64,000 nt of DNA, taken from NCBI RefSeq assembly GCF_900104765.1, contig NZ_LT629737.1, forward strand, positions 2,232,001-2,296,000, read 5' to 3'. The position numbers were made by a program, and so were the translations under genes. Shown piece by piece: positions 54,115 through 63,673 of the stretch. This DNA is from Gillisia sp. Hel1_33_143. GTDB taxonomy: Bacteria > Bacteroidota > Bacteroidia > Flavobacteriales > Flavobacteriaceae. Positions within the stretch are counted from its first letter, which is position 1. Each line of letters starts with the position of its first letter. The notes under the pieces were generated by a model that saw nothing but the letters and a program-made list of their open reading frames with translations, had not been told where the DNA came from and did not search any database.

Positions 54115-54145
54115 CAAAGATAAAACACCATCAAAACCTTTGCAA
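54115..54145 (-). promoter_or_regulatory. Bacteroidota-type promoter of the HxlR gene
   Basis: On the minus strand TTG (54143-54145), 20-base spacer, TATCTTTG (54115-54122), ending 22 bases before ATG at 54092. Full match to the consensus, and support for the shorter protein. Confidence 0.75.
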
Positions 54146-54410
54146 CTATAAGAATTATAGTATCTAGGATGTATTAAGGTTGGAACGCATTATTCTAAAA
54201 GAATACATATTAGAGGCGATAATTCAAATTGAAGCAGTAAATAGTTTTTAAGGAAAGTAGGGATAAATATTGTACTAATTTCAAAAACGAATTTCGTTTA
54301 AACTTGAAGATTTATAAATAAAATTCTTTTATACAATGTTAATAGCTTCTGCATAAAAGAGTCATTCTCTACTATTATTAGATATTCATAATATGTTAGA
54401 CACCGTAATT

Positions 54411-55229
54411 CTAGTGCTTAATAAGCCAAAGTGCTGCATCAGGAAATAGTCTAGACCATGCCATTTCATTATGTTGGCCATTAGGTATGGATCGAGTATT
54501 TAATTGATCTTGTGTTAACCCCTTATTAATGAGTCTCTCCTTTATCTCCTTCATCAAGGGTACCATCGTTTCATCTTCTGCTTCCCCCGCCCTAAAATAG
54601 ATAGCTATTTGCTTTAACTTAGATAATTCTGTATTGTCTGTAAAAGGTTTTATCTCATCAGAAAACCAAAAACTTGGAGAGAAAACCAATGCCTTGCTAA
54701 AGATGTCTGGTTGTTTTAGGAGTGCATAATATGAAAATAGCCCGCCAAGGGAGCTTCCACCTACAAATGTGTTTTTAGAATCAATTTTGGTTCTATAGGT
54801 AGAGTCAATTTTAGGCTTTAAAGTTTGAGTCAGAAAGTTCAAATAAGAATTGGCATTACCTCCATGATATTTGTGATGAGGAAAAGGGGTTAATTCATCT
54901 ATTCTTTTTTCATTACCATGTTCTATTCCAATCACAATAAGATCTAATTTTAAACTGTCCAAAATCTCATCAACTCTCCATTCTCCTGAATATGAAGTTG
55001 ATTTATCAAATAGATTTTGCGCATCTTGTAGATAAAGTACAGGATAACTTTCATTATTCACTTTGTAAGATAAAGGCAGATAAACCCATATTTTCTTTAT
55101 AGTATCTAACTGAGGTGCTTCTAATAAAAAAGTTGATACATTCTGTGTAGCTGTATGTTGTGCTTTACCGGGAAAACTCACTAAACCAAGTGAGAGTATA
55201 AGCAATATCCTGAGAATATTTGAATTCAT
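54411..55229 (-). CDS. Secreted esterase-like alpha/beta hydrolase
   Basis: An IroE/Fes-type or esterase-D-like alpha/beta hydrolase with 272 residues, a signal peptide ending at SFPGKAQ and the nucleophile Ser160 in VGGSSLGGLFSYYAL. The oxyanion and strand region YLQDAQNLFDKSTSYSGEW matches enterobactin/other siderophore-esterase-like family members. The catalytic His is in NGQHNEMAWSRLFPDAALW. It lies 32 bases after the DUF2254 gene on the same strand. The substrate is unknown. Confidence 0.87.
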   Translation of the reverse strand: MNSNILRILLILSLGLVSFPGKAQHTATQNVSTFLLEAPQLDTIKKIWVYLPLSYKVNNESYPVLYLQDAQNLFDKSTSYSGEWRVDEILDSLKLDLIVIGIEHGNEKRIDELTPFPHHKYHGGNANSYLNFLTQTLKPKIDSTYRTKIDSKNTFVGGSSLGGLFSYYALLKQPDIFSKALVFSPSFWFSDEIKPFTDNTELSKLKQIAIYFRAGEAEDETMVPLMKEIKERLINKGLTQDQLNTRSIPNGQHNEMAWSRLFPDAALWLIKH

Positions 55230-55261
55230 GCTTTGCGTTATGATTATAGGACTTGTTAAAT

Positions 55262-56548
55262 TTATATAAGTTTATAATGATTAGCAAGATTCATCACTTT
55301 CTCAATATCATCTTTGTTTGTAATGCCTTCCTGTGCATCATCTAAAAAGCTTTTTGCTTCGTTAAAAACCACTTCTCTATATTTTTCATTGAAGGGTTTT
55401 TGATCTATTAGGTGGCGAAACATTATCAATAATTTGTGCGTTAAAGTAATATCGTGCTTGCAATAGGTTCGTATTGATGCCATTACCTGATATATAAGAT
55501 CTTCAAAATCTATAGTGTTAATCCTTAGATAAGGGTGTTTATCTCTTCTAATTACATTAACGTCTTTTTTATGCATACGCAATGCAAAAAGTTCGGTTAG
55601 GTAATCTATAGCATTAAGAGCTGTACCTGGGTCATTAATTCCTGGAGACATTGCCTTAACGATGATCTCCGTAAGCTGTTTAAATCCTAATATATAGTTG
55701 TCCTCCACCAATTCTTCTCTAGCAAAATTGAAATTGGCCAATATTTGTTTCAACGTGTCATCATCAAGTTCTTTTTCAGATCTTATGATAGGTCTGTCAT
55801 TTAATATAAAAATACCTTTAACCGGAAGAATATGAATTTTGGTTTCAGTATCAATACAAATATCTATAAGGTTAGTATCGGAAATATTTTGAAAATATCC
55901 ACTTTTGTTAGAATGATATTCATACCAGTCGTCAGATTCCGGAAAATCATCATCATATTTCTCCTCGTTATCCAGTAAGGTCTCTAATCTATTTTTAGAT
56001 TGATTATATATCTTTTCTAAAATGTTACTTATTTGTATGGCTTGGGAAATATTATGTATGAAGAAGATAAAGGCATAGATACAAACCACTGTACCAAAAA
56101 TACCAATTAAAACAGAAAACCCAGGAATTTGATATTTATCTCCATCGGGTTGTATTGTAAAAAGTATAAAGATATTATACAAGATGGTGGAGAGGTAAGC
56201 TCCTAAAATAATTTGATGGTTTTTATTGGAAATAAGTCCAGGCAGTAATCTTGGGGAGTAGTTACTTGAGGCTTGGCTTAACAAAAGCATTACCATTGAG
56301 AAGCTAAATACAATTACGGATATTAATCCAGAGATAAGTGAACTCAGAATTGTAAGTGCCGTATCACCATTATTAACTACCAAAAATGGCGCTTTGTCCA
56401 TTAAATATTTAGAGATACCTAAGTTCTCTAAATAAATCATTATAAAAGCGAATAATACACCAAATATGGCTAGAGCAGTAGGGTAGAATGCTATTTTGCT
56501 TTCCATTACATTAAAAAAGGAAAGTGAACGATAGTATAATTGCTTCAT
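55262..56548 (-). CDS. DUF2254 membrane protein
   Basis: A 428-residue inner-membrane protein of the DUF2254 family. From ATG at 56548 it has four membrane helices in the first 170 residues, then a cytoplasmic helical part with MSPGINDPGTALNAIDYLTEL, a motif that marks the family. Function unknown. An upstream start at 56578 gives 10 further residues with no similarity. The gene heads a short minus-strand pair with the esterase. Confidence 0.86.
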   Translation of the reverse strand: MKQLYYRSLSFFNVMESKIAFYPTALAIFGVLFAFIMIYLENLGISKYLMDKAPFLVVNNGDTALTILSSLISGLISVIVFSFSMVMLLLSQASSNYSPRLLPGLISNKNHQIILGAYLSTILYNIFILFTIQPDGDKYQIPGFSVLIGIFGTVVCIYAFIFFIHNISQAIQISNILEKIYNQSKNRLETLLDNEEKYDDDFPESDDWYEYHSNKSGYFQNISDTNLIDICIDTETKIHILPVKGIFILNDRPIIRSEKELDDDTLKQILANFNFAREELVEDNYILGFKQLTEIIVKAMSPGINDPGTALNAIDYLTELFALRMHKKDVNVIRRDKHPYLRINTIDFEDLIYQVMASIRTYCKHDITLTHKLLIMFRHLIDQKPFNEKYREVVFNEAKSFLDDAQEGITNKDDIEKVMNLANHYKLI

Positions 56549-56647
56549 GAAAATTGTTTGAGTTTTAAAATTAATCAATTATGTTTATTTGAACTTATTC
56601 AATGCTTTATTATAACAAAAGATTAGTGTAAGTGTCAAAATGGCAGC

Positions 56648-56682
56648 TTTAGCACTCTCTTAACTGTCTTAATGGCGCTAAA
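56648..56682. promoter_or_regulatory. Degenerate CIRCE-like dyad upstream of hsp20
   Basis: TTTAGC (56648-56653) and GCTAAA (56677-56682) form a dyad; the left half-site is TTAGCACTC, identical to the left half of the HrcA operator CIRCE. The right half matches 6 of 9 positions, with a spacer of 15 in place of 9. A heat-shock role is plausible but unproven. Confidence 0.35.
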
Positions 56683-56744
56683 ATTGTTTTGGTTTTTATT
56701 TTGTTAATAATCTATGAATTATAATAATTTTAAATTTAAAGATC

Positions 56745-57188
56745 ATGAGCATTATAAAAACAAAAGACGCAAATTGGTTGCCTTCTGCAATAGATGATAT
56801 GTTCAAAGCAGATTGGTTAGGTGGAACAACCAATGTAAATAGCATTGGAACGAGTATTCCTGCTGTAAATATTTTAGAGAATGATGAGACCTTTTTAGTT
56901 GAGGTTGCTGCTCCCGGAAAAGATAGAGGAGATTTTAAAATAGAATTAGATAATGATATTTTAACGATCTCTTCTATGAGTAAGGAAGAGCATAAAGAAG
57001 AAAAAATGGCTAAAAAATATACTCGAAAAGAATTTAGCTATAAAACTTTTAAAAGAGCTTTTAGTTTACCTGAATCTGTGGATAGTGGAAAGATTTCTGC
57101 GGGTTATACTAATGGAGTACTAGAGATCAATTTACCGAAGAAAGAAGAAGCTAAGGTGCAACCAAAAAGGTTGATTGAGATTGCTTAA
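56745..57188 (+). CDS. Small heat-shock protein Hsp20
   Basis: An alpha-crystallin-type chaperone of 147 residues that holds unfolding proteins. The alpha-crystallin domain spans about residues 45-135, with VEVAAPGKDRGDFKIELDND, EFSYKTFKRAFSLPESVD and the closing GVLEINLPKKE. A short tail ends VQPKRLIEIA, the IxI-type tail contact of the family. It has a dyad upstream and a terminator downstream. Confidence 0.94.
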   Translation: MSIIKTKDANWLPSAIDDMFKADWLGGTTNVNSIGTSIPAVNILENDETFLVEVAAPGKDRGDFKIELDNDILTISSMSKEEHKEEKMAKKYTRKEFSYKTFKRAFSLPESVDSGKISAGYTNGVLEINLPKKEEAKVQPKRLIEIA

Positions 57189-57213
57189 GAAGCATAAATA
57201 AATAGTAAAATTG

Positions 57214-57244
57214 AGAAAGCGTCGATTTATCGGCGCTTTTTTTA
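57214..57244 (+). terminator. Intrinsic terminator of hsp20
   Basis: AAAGCGTCGA/TCGGCGCTTT with a TTTA loop, followed by a T-run. It lies 25 bases after the hsp20 stop and overlaps the stop codon of the convergent YG-repeat gene. Confidence 0.85.
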
Positions 57245-58456
57245 ATTTCCTAAGAACAACCATCTATTCCCAGCACTTTGAATTCTGAATATCTGGTTTC
57301 CAGCGATAGATGTTATTTTTTGATTTTTAACAACGTCGTACAGATCGTCATTATTCAAGAAATTAAAATTCTTAGTAGCGGTACCATCCCAACCAATCAA
57401 TATTAGAATTCTGCCTTTATTCAAATTTGCCTGAGGTAAGGTTATAGTAGAGATGGTATTATTAATACGTAAGGTATAAATCTCATCTGTAATTATAAAA
57501 TCTCCTGTTGCTCCACCCGTGGTAGAATAATTTTGAGTATTTGGATAATTCCAATTTAAATTTCCGGAGGTATCTAATTTTAGAATTTGATCTGAACTCC
57601 CTCTGGTAGCCGGTAATATATATTCATCTAAAACTGAATTTCCAATTCCTACCCTCCCTGCAAAATAACCGGCAAAGACTTTTGCGCTGCTATTTCCATA
57701 CGCTACAGAATAAATTCCGTAGATATTTCCTTGCCCTTGTATACTTCCAACCTCACTATATAACCCATAATTATTGCTATTGGCACCAAATGTCCTTCCT
57801 ACACGATTAAAAATACCGTAAATATCATTGGTACCGCTATTTTGATATGATTCATTAAAAATGCCGTAGTGAATTCCATTACCTATTCCGCCTACATTAT
57901 TTTTGATTCCATATTTATTGCCATTAGTAGCACTTCTATTATCACTAATAATTCCGTAGGTAGTAAGATTATCTGTTGCTGGATTGTTATTGTCTACTTC
58001 TAATGCTTTTTTAATAGAGGTATCTAATGTAGAATTTAAAGCAACCTGAAGTTTAGCGGTAATATCTTCGGTTCCTATGCCCATGTTGCCTTTCCTAAAA
58101 ATAGCATCGTTGATGTTATTCGGACTTACAGTAGAACCAGGTTTATAAAAGTTGCTGCCGGAAATCCCGCTTATAGGCTCCCATTTTGATGACGTATTAT
58201 TCCAAAAATAAAACCCTGATGTTGCAAGTGTCGTGGCAGTCTTTAAGAAAACCATCATTCCATGTTGAGCAGCACTTGGATTGGTTAGTGGAAATTTTTC
58301 AATTCTGGGAATTAAAATTCCATCTATGGTAGAAGGATTTTCGGGAGAACCTGCAACTATATCTAATTGAGCTTGTGGATTGGAGGTGCTAATTCCTACC
58401 TGAGCATAAAAAAAATTCATACTCAGGATGGATATAAAGATAAATAGATTTTTCAT
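57242..58456 (-). CDS. Surface protein with tandem YG-I repeats
   Basis: A 404-residue protein with a signal peptide ending at FFYAQ, followed by VGISTSNPQAQLDI, a start seen in many Bacteroidota surface proteins with ribbon-like N-termini. Residues about 165-275 hold six or seven repeats of roughly 16-18 residues, each starting YGI or YGL (TYGIISDN, KYGIKNNV, HYGIFNES, IYGIFNRV, NYGLYSEV, IYGIYSVA, AGYFAGRV), suggesting a beta-helix or ribbon. The C-terminal region is beta-rich. A role as an adhesin or fibre is inferred; no sorting domain is recognised. Confidence 0.65.
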   Translation of the reverse strand: MKNLFIFISILSMNFFYAQVGISTSNPQAQLDIVAGSPENPSTIDGILIPRIEKFPLTNPSAAQHGMMVFLKTATTLATSGFYFWNNTSSKWEPISGISGSNFYKPGSTVSPNNINDAIFRKGNMGIGTEDITAKLQVALNSTLDTSIKKALEVDNNNPATDNLTTYGIISDNRSATNGNKYGIKNNVGGIGNGIHYGIFNESYQNSGTNDIYGIFNRVGRTFGANSNNYGLYSEVGSIQGQGNIYGIYSVAYGNSSAKVFAGYFAGRVGIGNSVLDEYILPATRGSSDQILKLDTSGNLNWNYPNTQNYSTTGGATGDFIITDEIYTLRINNTISTITLPQANLNKGRILILIGWDGTATKNFNFLNNDDLYDVVKNQKITSIAGNQIFRIQSAGNRWLFLGN

Positions 58457-58596
58457 GATAGCCTGTTTTAGACAGTCATTGAAATTAGCTTAAATGTAAA
58501 AGGGAATATTAAATATATAAAATTATATCATTGAAATTCAGTTAGTTGAATTAAATATTAACGTAAATCAATTTTTAAATGACAAATAAGTAAATA

Positions 58597-60597
58597 TTAT
58601 AAAGCTTTAGATTTTTCTTGTAACATCTTTATCTCATCTCTTAATCGAGCAGCCGTCATAAAATCAAGATCTTTAGCTGCAGCTTCCATTTCTTTTCTTT
58701 TATTTCTCACTCGTTGCTCTAATTGAGGTTTACTGAAATATGCAGTCTCTTTTTCTGCGGCTTTTAAAGTAGGAGCAGATTCAATTTTATAGGCTTCTTC
58801 TTTCTTCTTAACCAATGTGCTATTAAAGGCTTTAACTAAAGCCTGAGGTTGAATCTTATTCTTAGTATTATAGGCAATCTGTTTCTCTCTTCTGTATTCT
58901 GTCTGATCGATCGTTAATTGCATACTTTCTGTAATCTTATCTGCATACATGATAGCTCTACCTTCTAAGTGTCTTGCAGCTCTACCTATAGTTTGTGTAA
59001 GCGATCTATTACTTCTTAAAAAACCTTCCTTATCTGCATCTAAGATAGCAACCAGAGAAACTTCAGGTAGATCCAGACCTTCTCTTAAAAGGTTTACCCC
59101 AATTAAGACATCAAAGATACCTCTTCTAAGATCATTCATAATTTCTACACGTTCCAAGGTGTCTACATCAGAGTGTATGTATCTACATCTAATATTGATT
59201 CTTGCGAGGTATTTATCTAATTCCTCTGCCATTCTTTTTGTAAGCGTAGTAACTAGAACCCGCTGATCTTTTTCTGCTCTCACATGAATTTCTTCAATAA
59301 GATCATCTATTTGATTGAGACTAGGACGAATTTCTATAATTGGATCAAGAAGTCCTGTAGGTCTAATTAATTGTTCTACGTAGATACCTTCTGTTTTCTG
59401 AAGCTCATAATCTGCAGGAGTTGCACTTACATAGATCACCTGATTTTGCAGAGCTTCGAATTCCTCAAATTTCAATGGTCTGTTGTCCATAGCAGCAGGA
59501 AGTCTAAACCCATAATCTACTAAGTTTTCTTTCCTAGACCTATCGCCACCATACATGGCATGAACCTGTGGTATGGTAACGTGACTTTCATCTACAACCA
59601 TTAAATAATCATTCGGAAAATAATCTAACAAACAGAAAGGTCTGGTTCCTGGCAACCTTCCATCTAAGTAACGTGAGTAGTTCTCTATTCCAGAGCAATA
59701 TCCGAGCTCCCGAATCATTTCTAGATCAAAATTTGTTCTTTCTTCTAACCTCTTGGCTTCCAAATGCTTTCCTATTTCTTGAAAATATGCCATTTGTTTT
59801 ACAAGGTCATCCTGAATTTCACGAATAGCGCCTTGCAAAACATCGGGTGATGTTACAAACATATTTGCAGGATATATGTTTAAACGCTCATATTTTTCTA
59901 CGATCTCATTAGTTTGAGGGTCAAATGCTTCAATCTCTTCAATATCATCTCCAAAGAAATGTACTCTAAAGGCATTGTCGGCATAACTTGGAAATATATC
60001 TACGGTATCTCCCTTAATCCTAAAATTCCCATGGTTAAAATCTGCTTCAGTTCTCGAATATAAACTTTGAACCAAGCTGTGTAGTAACTTCGTTCTAGAG
60101 ATGTGTTGATCTTTTTCAATAGAGATCACATTCTTTTTAAATTCTACAGGGTTCCCAATACCATATAAACAGGAAACAGAAGCTACTACAATCACATCTC
60201 TTCTTCCGCTTAATAGTGAGGAAGTGGTGCTTAACCTTAGTTTTTCTATCTCTTCATTAATAGATAGATCTTTTTCTATATAAGTTCCGGAACTGGGAAT
60301 AAAAGCTTCCGGTTGATAGTAATCATAATAACTCACAAAATACTCTACAGCATTATCAGGAAAGAATTGTTTAAATTCTGCGTAGAGCTGTGCTGCCAAC
60401 GTCTTATTATGTGCCAATACCAACGTAGGTTTCTGTACATCTTGAATTACATTTGCTACAGAAAAGGTCTTTCCAGACCCTGTAACTCCTAGTAAGGTTT
60501 GATATTGTTCATTTTTGTTAATTCCGGCAACCAGTTGCTTTATAGCCTGTGGTTGATCTCCGGTAGGTTTATAATCAGATTGTAAATTGAATTTCAT
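58597..60597 (-). CDS. uvrB: Excinuclease ABC subunit B
   Basis: UvrB verifies DNA damage in nucleotide-excision repair with UvrA and UvrC. The 666 residues show the Walker A GVTGSGKTFSVANV, the beta-hairpin YYDYYQPEAFIPSSGTYIEK that inserts into DNA, the helicase motifs including SQTIGRAARHLEGRA-type motif VI (LTQTIGRAARH), and a C-terminal UVR domain (LRDEIKMLQE) that contacts UvrC. Full length; ATG at 60597. Confidence 0.98.
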   Translation of the reverse strand: MKFNLQSDYKPTGDQPQAIKQLVAGINKNEQYQTLLGVTGSGKTFSVANVIQDVQKPTLVLAHNKTLAAQLYAEFKQFFPDNAVEYFVSYYDYYQPEAFIPSSGTYIEKDLSINEEIEKLRLSTTSSLLSGRRDVIVVASVSCLYGIGNPVEFKKNVISIEKDQHISRTKLLHSLVQSLYSRTEADFNHGNFRIKGDTVDIFPSYADNAFRVHFFGDDIEEIEAFDPQTNEIVEKYERLNIYPANMFVTSPDVLQGAIREIQDDLVKQMAYFQEIGKHLEAKRLEERTNFDLEMIRELGYCSGIENYSRYLDGRLPGTRPFCLLDYFPNDYLMVVDESHVTIPQVHAMYGGDRSRKENLVDYGFRLPAAMDNRPLKFEEFEALQNQVIYVSATPADYELQKTEGIYVEQLIRPTGLLDPIIEIRPSLNQIDDLIEEIHVRAEKDQRVLVTTLTKRMAEELDKYLARINIRCRYIHSDVDTLERVEIMNDLRRGIFDVLIGVNLLREGLDLPEVSLVAILDADKEGFLRSNRSLTQTIGRAARHLEGRAIMYADKITESMQLTIDQTEYRREKQIAYNTKNKIQPQALVKAFNSTLVKKKEEAYKIESAPTLKAAEKETAYFSKPQLEQRVRNKRKEMEAAAKDLDFMTAARLRDEIKMLQEKSKAL

Positions 60598-60661
60598 GAA
60601 TCTCTTTTTCTTAGCTTCACGAAAATAAGCAATAATTGTACCTAACGCAATTGCGCCAATC

Positions 60662-63409
60662 CTACCTTATAAGGCTAAAATGACCTGTAAATTCTTCTCC
60701 GTTCTTCATCTTAGCATGAAACCAATAATCGTCTTCTGGCATTGCATAGCCATTAAAAGTGCCGTCCCAACCTTTACCCTTAGGACTAAGTTGTTTCAAT
60801 AGTTTTCCATACCTGTCATAGATCTCAATTTGAGTAAGAGTATTATCAGCAGTATCAGTATTAAAGGGTATCCAATAGTCATTATATCCATCATTATTTG
60901 GCGTAAAAAGCGAAGGGAATCCAAACAATTCTACCTCTAATTGAGCTACCCCGCAAGAATTTTCATCTTTTACGAATACAGTATGGGTTCCTCCTAATAC
61001 GTTATTAAAAACTGGACTATTTTGATAAGGTCCATATTCGTTATCCAATGAGTATGAAAGCGCATTTTCATCTGTGGAAGTGGTTTCGATAGTGATATCA
61101 TTATCAGCTCCATTATTTTTTACAACAATATTCGAAATTGCGGGTGCCTCTAAAGCATTCACAGTAAATTGTACTGTTCTCCCACATCCTACCAAAGGAT
61201 CTGTAATTTCTAGGGTGTATAATCCTCCAGAATTTATTTCAAGTTCTCTAGTTGTAGCACCAGTATTCCATCTGTAGTTGTAATTGTTAGGGTTTGGAAT
61301 ATCATCCATTCCTATTGTAAGTGGAAAGTTATCTGTGCAAGCTTGTATAAGTTGCTCATTTTTAATGGAGGGAAATGCAATTAAATCAAGCTCTAGAGAT
61401 CCAAAACCGAAGCAATCGCCAGATTTTTTCAACTTTATAAATACGGTAGAAGGCCTGCCCTCATAGATTCTAGGTAATGGATTGATGCCGTAAATAGCAT
61501 CATCTTTACTCTGAAAAAAGTCCATGGTTACATCATTTCCTAAATTTAGATCTAAGAGTATTGAAGCTTGAATAGTGTCAAAATTGAACTGCCCAGAACC
61601 GGAGGTTATGGAACATCCAAAAACGGGATCTGGTTTTATTTCTATAGTTGAAGTTGTTTCAAGAATTACTTTAGATAAACTATAACAGTCTGTATTGAAT
61701 GCTATAGTTTTTACCGTTAATTCTTGATTTCTAATAGTATTTGTAAATATAGGATCTAAAGATTTTTCATTGTTAATATCATTCATCGCCTCTGCATCAG
61801 TCTTATAGAAATAGTACTGCATTTGTGTATTTGAAGCTTCAGTATTTCTTATTTCCTGAAGGTTGAAAGTGGTAATACCATCTGTAGGATCTGAATCTCC
61901 CACATCACATTGATTGAGCTTGTAATCAGAAACTTTTGGAAGTTCTACTATAATCACTTCCTCGCAAGCGGGGTCTAGCGGTATTCCATTAACGATTTTT
62001 GTTATTGATACCGTGTAGCTACCCGGGGCTGTAAAAGTATGGGTTGGAGAAACTTCTGTAGAAGTAGAACCGTCTCCAAATTCCCATAGAAGACTATCAT
62101 AGCTGCTAGTATTGGATAGTGTGAATTTAGTTTTAGCGCCTAAACAAAGATTTTCAACATCAAAATTGCTATTGAAAAGAGATTGAACAAAAGGAGGTAG
62201 CCCTAATCTTAAATATCCACTTTTGATCTTAATACTGTTATGAGCGTAACTAACATTAGCACCGGTTGCTTCAGGATTATTAATAACAGATAGTGATTGA
62301 TGGTCTTCTATAAAAACAGGATATCCTGCTCTATAGATCTTTCCATTTAACGCAAGCTGAAGTGCTCCGGCTACATTATTAGAAGTATTAATAGAGTATT
62401 GAGAATTGGCTATGTCTGTTCTTGTGAGATCAAATTGAATTAAGGCGCTGTTCTGAAATACATCCCGGTTATCATAATTGTTGGCAGTAACATATAGTTT
62501 CTTAGATTCCGAGGAAAATTCAATGCCGTAAGGAAAGGAGTTTGCCAAGATAAGGAGCTCATTAGATACAGTTCCACTTATATCATCAAAATTATACAAA
62601 AATACTTTTCCGGTTTTTTTTCCTCCACCGGTTCTCGGACTTCCTAAAGAGGTGGACGAATAAGCTACTGCCAGCTTTTTACCATCGGGAGATATTTTTA
62701 AATATCCTGGTGCAGTTACATTACCCTTGCTATCTTCATCAATTAAGGGATTTACATTATTATAAACTGTAGAAATTACTGGAGAACTTTCTACCCCTGC
62801 CGAGCTAACTCTAAACGCGTAAAATTTATTTGTGAATTGTGTTACCACCCAGTATGAGATACAATCCCCAGCTATCACGGCAGATATTTTTTCTGAACTT
62901 TTGTATTCGTTTTCTATTGGTTTTGAAGCATCATACGTAATAAGATGTATATTCTTTTTATCTGAAATTATTGCGCCTTTACCATTGTTCATCGACATGT
63001 CTATTTCAGAATAATGTATGCCTTCAATAGGATCGTTAGGTACTTCACTAATATCGGGTTTATCTACGGTAAAAATATAATATCTGCCAGGATTTCCTGG
63101 TCTTGGCACTATGATGGCAGATTGGGTGCTAGAGGCATTTCCTTTTAACGAAGAACCATTCTGCATAATTTCATTGGTTCTATCAAAAACCCGGGTACCA
63201 TCAGTATAAAATAATAAATTTCCATAGCTGTCTGAGATAGATGCAGATCCTTCTGAAGTTTGCAAACTACTATTAGATATAGATTCAACACCACTGTCGG
63301 TAAAATGAAGTCCGGCAGATTGTCCAAAATGCCAATATGCTGTCTCTTTTTGAGAAAAGCAAAGCATTGGTATGCTGAAAATAAATAGCGTTAATAAAAT
63401 GCTTTTCAT
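60662..63409 (-). CDS. Type IX-secreted protein with PKD and gliding-motility C-terminal domain
   Basis: A 915-residue surface protein. Its signal peptide ends near SIPMLCFSQ, and the N-terminal half holds repeated blocks of the YWHFGQSAGLHF and NLLFYTDGTRVF type seen in gliding-associated proteins. A PKD domain (LWEFGDGSTSTEVSPTHTF) lies mid-protein, about residue 435. The C-terminal ~85 residues, with TPNNDGYNDYWIP, IEIYDRYGKLL and GWDGTFNGYAMPEDDYWF, form the CHU_C/type B sorting domain that sends proteins through the type IX secretion system. Function at the surface is unknown; adhesion or gliding is inferred. Confidence 0.92.
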   Translation of the reverse strand: MKSILLTLFIFSIPMLCFSQKETAYWHFGQSAGLHFTDSGVESISNSSLQTSEGSASISDSYGNLLFYTDGTRVFDRTNEIMQNGSSLKGNASSTQSAIIVPRPGNPGRYYIFTVDKPDISEVPNDPIEGIHYSEIDMSMNNGKGAIISDKKNIHLITYDASKPIENEYKSSEKISAVIAGDCISYWVVTQFTNKFYAFRVSSAGVESSPVISTVYNNVNPLIDEDSKGNVTAPGYLKISPDGKKLAVAYSSTSLGSPRTGGGKKTGKVFLYNFDDISGTVSNELLILANSFPYGIEFSSESKKLYVTANNYDNRDVFQNSALIQFDLTRTDIANSQYSINTSNNVAGALQLALNGKIYRAGYPVFIEDHQSLSVINNPEATGANVSYAHNSIKIKSGYLRLGLPPFVQSLFNSNFDVENLCLGAKTKFTLSNTSSYDSLLWEFGDGSTSTEVSPTHTFTAPGSYTVSITKIVNGIPLDPACEEVIIVELPKVSDYKLNQCDVGDSDPTDGITTFNLQEIRNTEASNTQMQYYFYKTDAEAMNDINNEKSLDPIFTNTIRNQELTVKTIAFNTDCYSLSKVILETTSTIEIKPDPVFGCSITSGSGQFNFDTIQASILLDLNLGNDVTMDFFQSKDDAIYGINPLPRIYEGRPSTVFIKLKKSGDCFGFGSLELDLIAFPSIKNEQLIQACTDNFPLTIGMDDIPNPNNYNYRWNTGATTRELEINSGGLYTLEITDPLVGCGRTVQFTVNALEAPAISNIVVKNNGADNDITIETTSTDENALSYSLDNEYGPYQNSPVFNNVLGGTHTVFVKDENSCGVAQLEVELFGFPSLFTPNNDGYNDYWIPFNTDTADNTLTQIEIYDRYGKLLKQLSPKGKGWDGTFNGYAMPEDDYWFHAKMKNGEEFTGHFSLIR

Positions 63410-63673
63410 AATGGTTAAAGCTATGAAAAATAGCTATGAACTTTAAATTTTTTCTTAAAGTAAAGATGAATGTTCAAAAATTAATGGATTGAAGCAAATA
63501 GTTCTAAAAAAGGAAGAAGTATTAAAGAGGACCTTGATTTTAAAATTTATATAAGTTATATGCTCATTAGATCAAATTAAGATCTACCATTCTTTGCTTT
63601 TTAAGCAAATTCAGAAATATCTTCAGGTAGCACTAAGCCTTAAAAATCCATCTAATTCTATCTATAGTATTAA

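Noticed and set aside
56641-56657. Sigma-54 promoter before hsp20 (TGGC...GC)
   Set aside because: The GG-to-GC spacing is 8 and the -12 TTGC element is absent, whereas sigma-54 sites need a spacing of 10.
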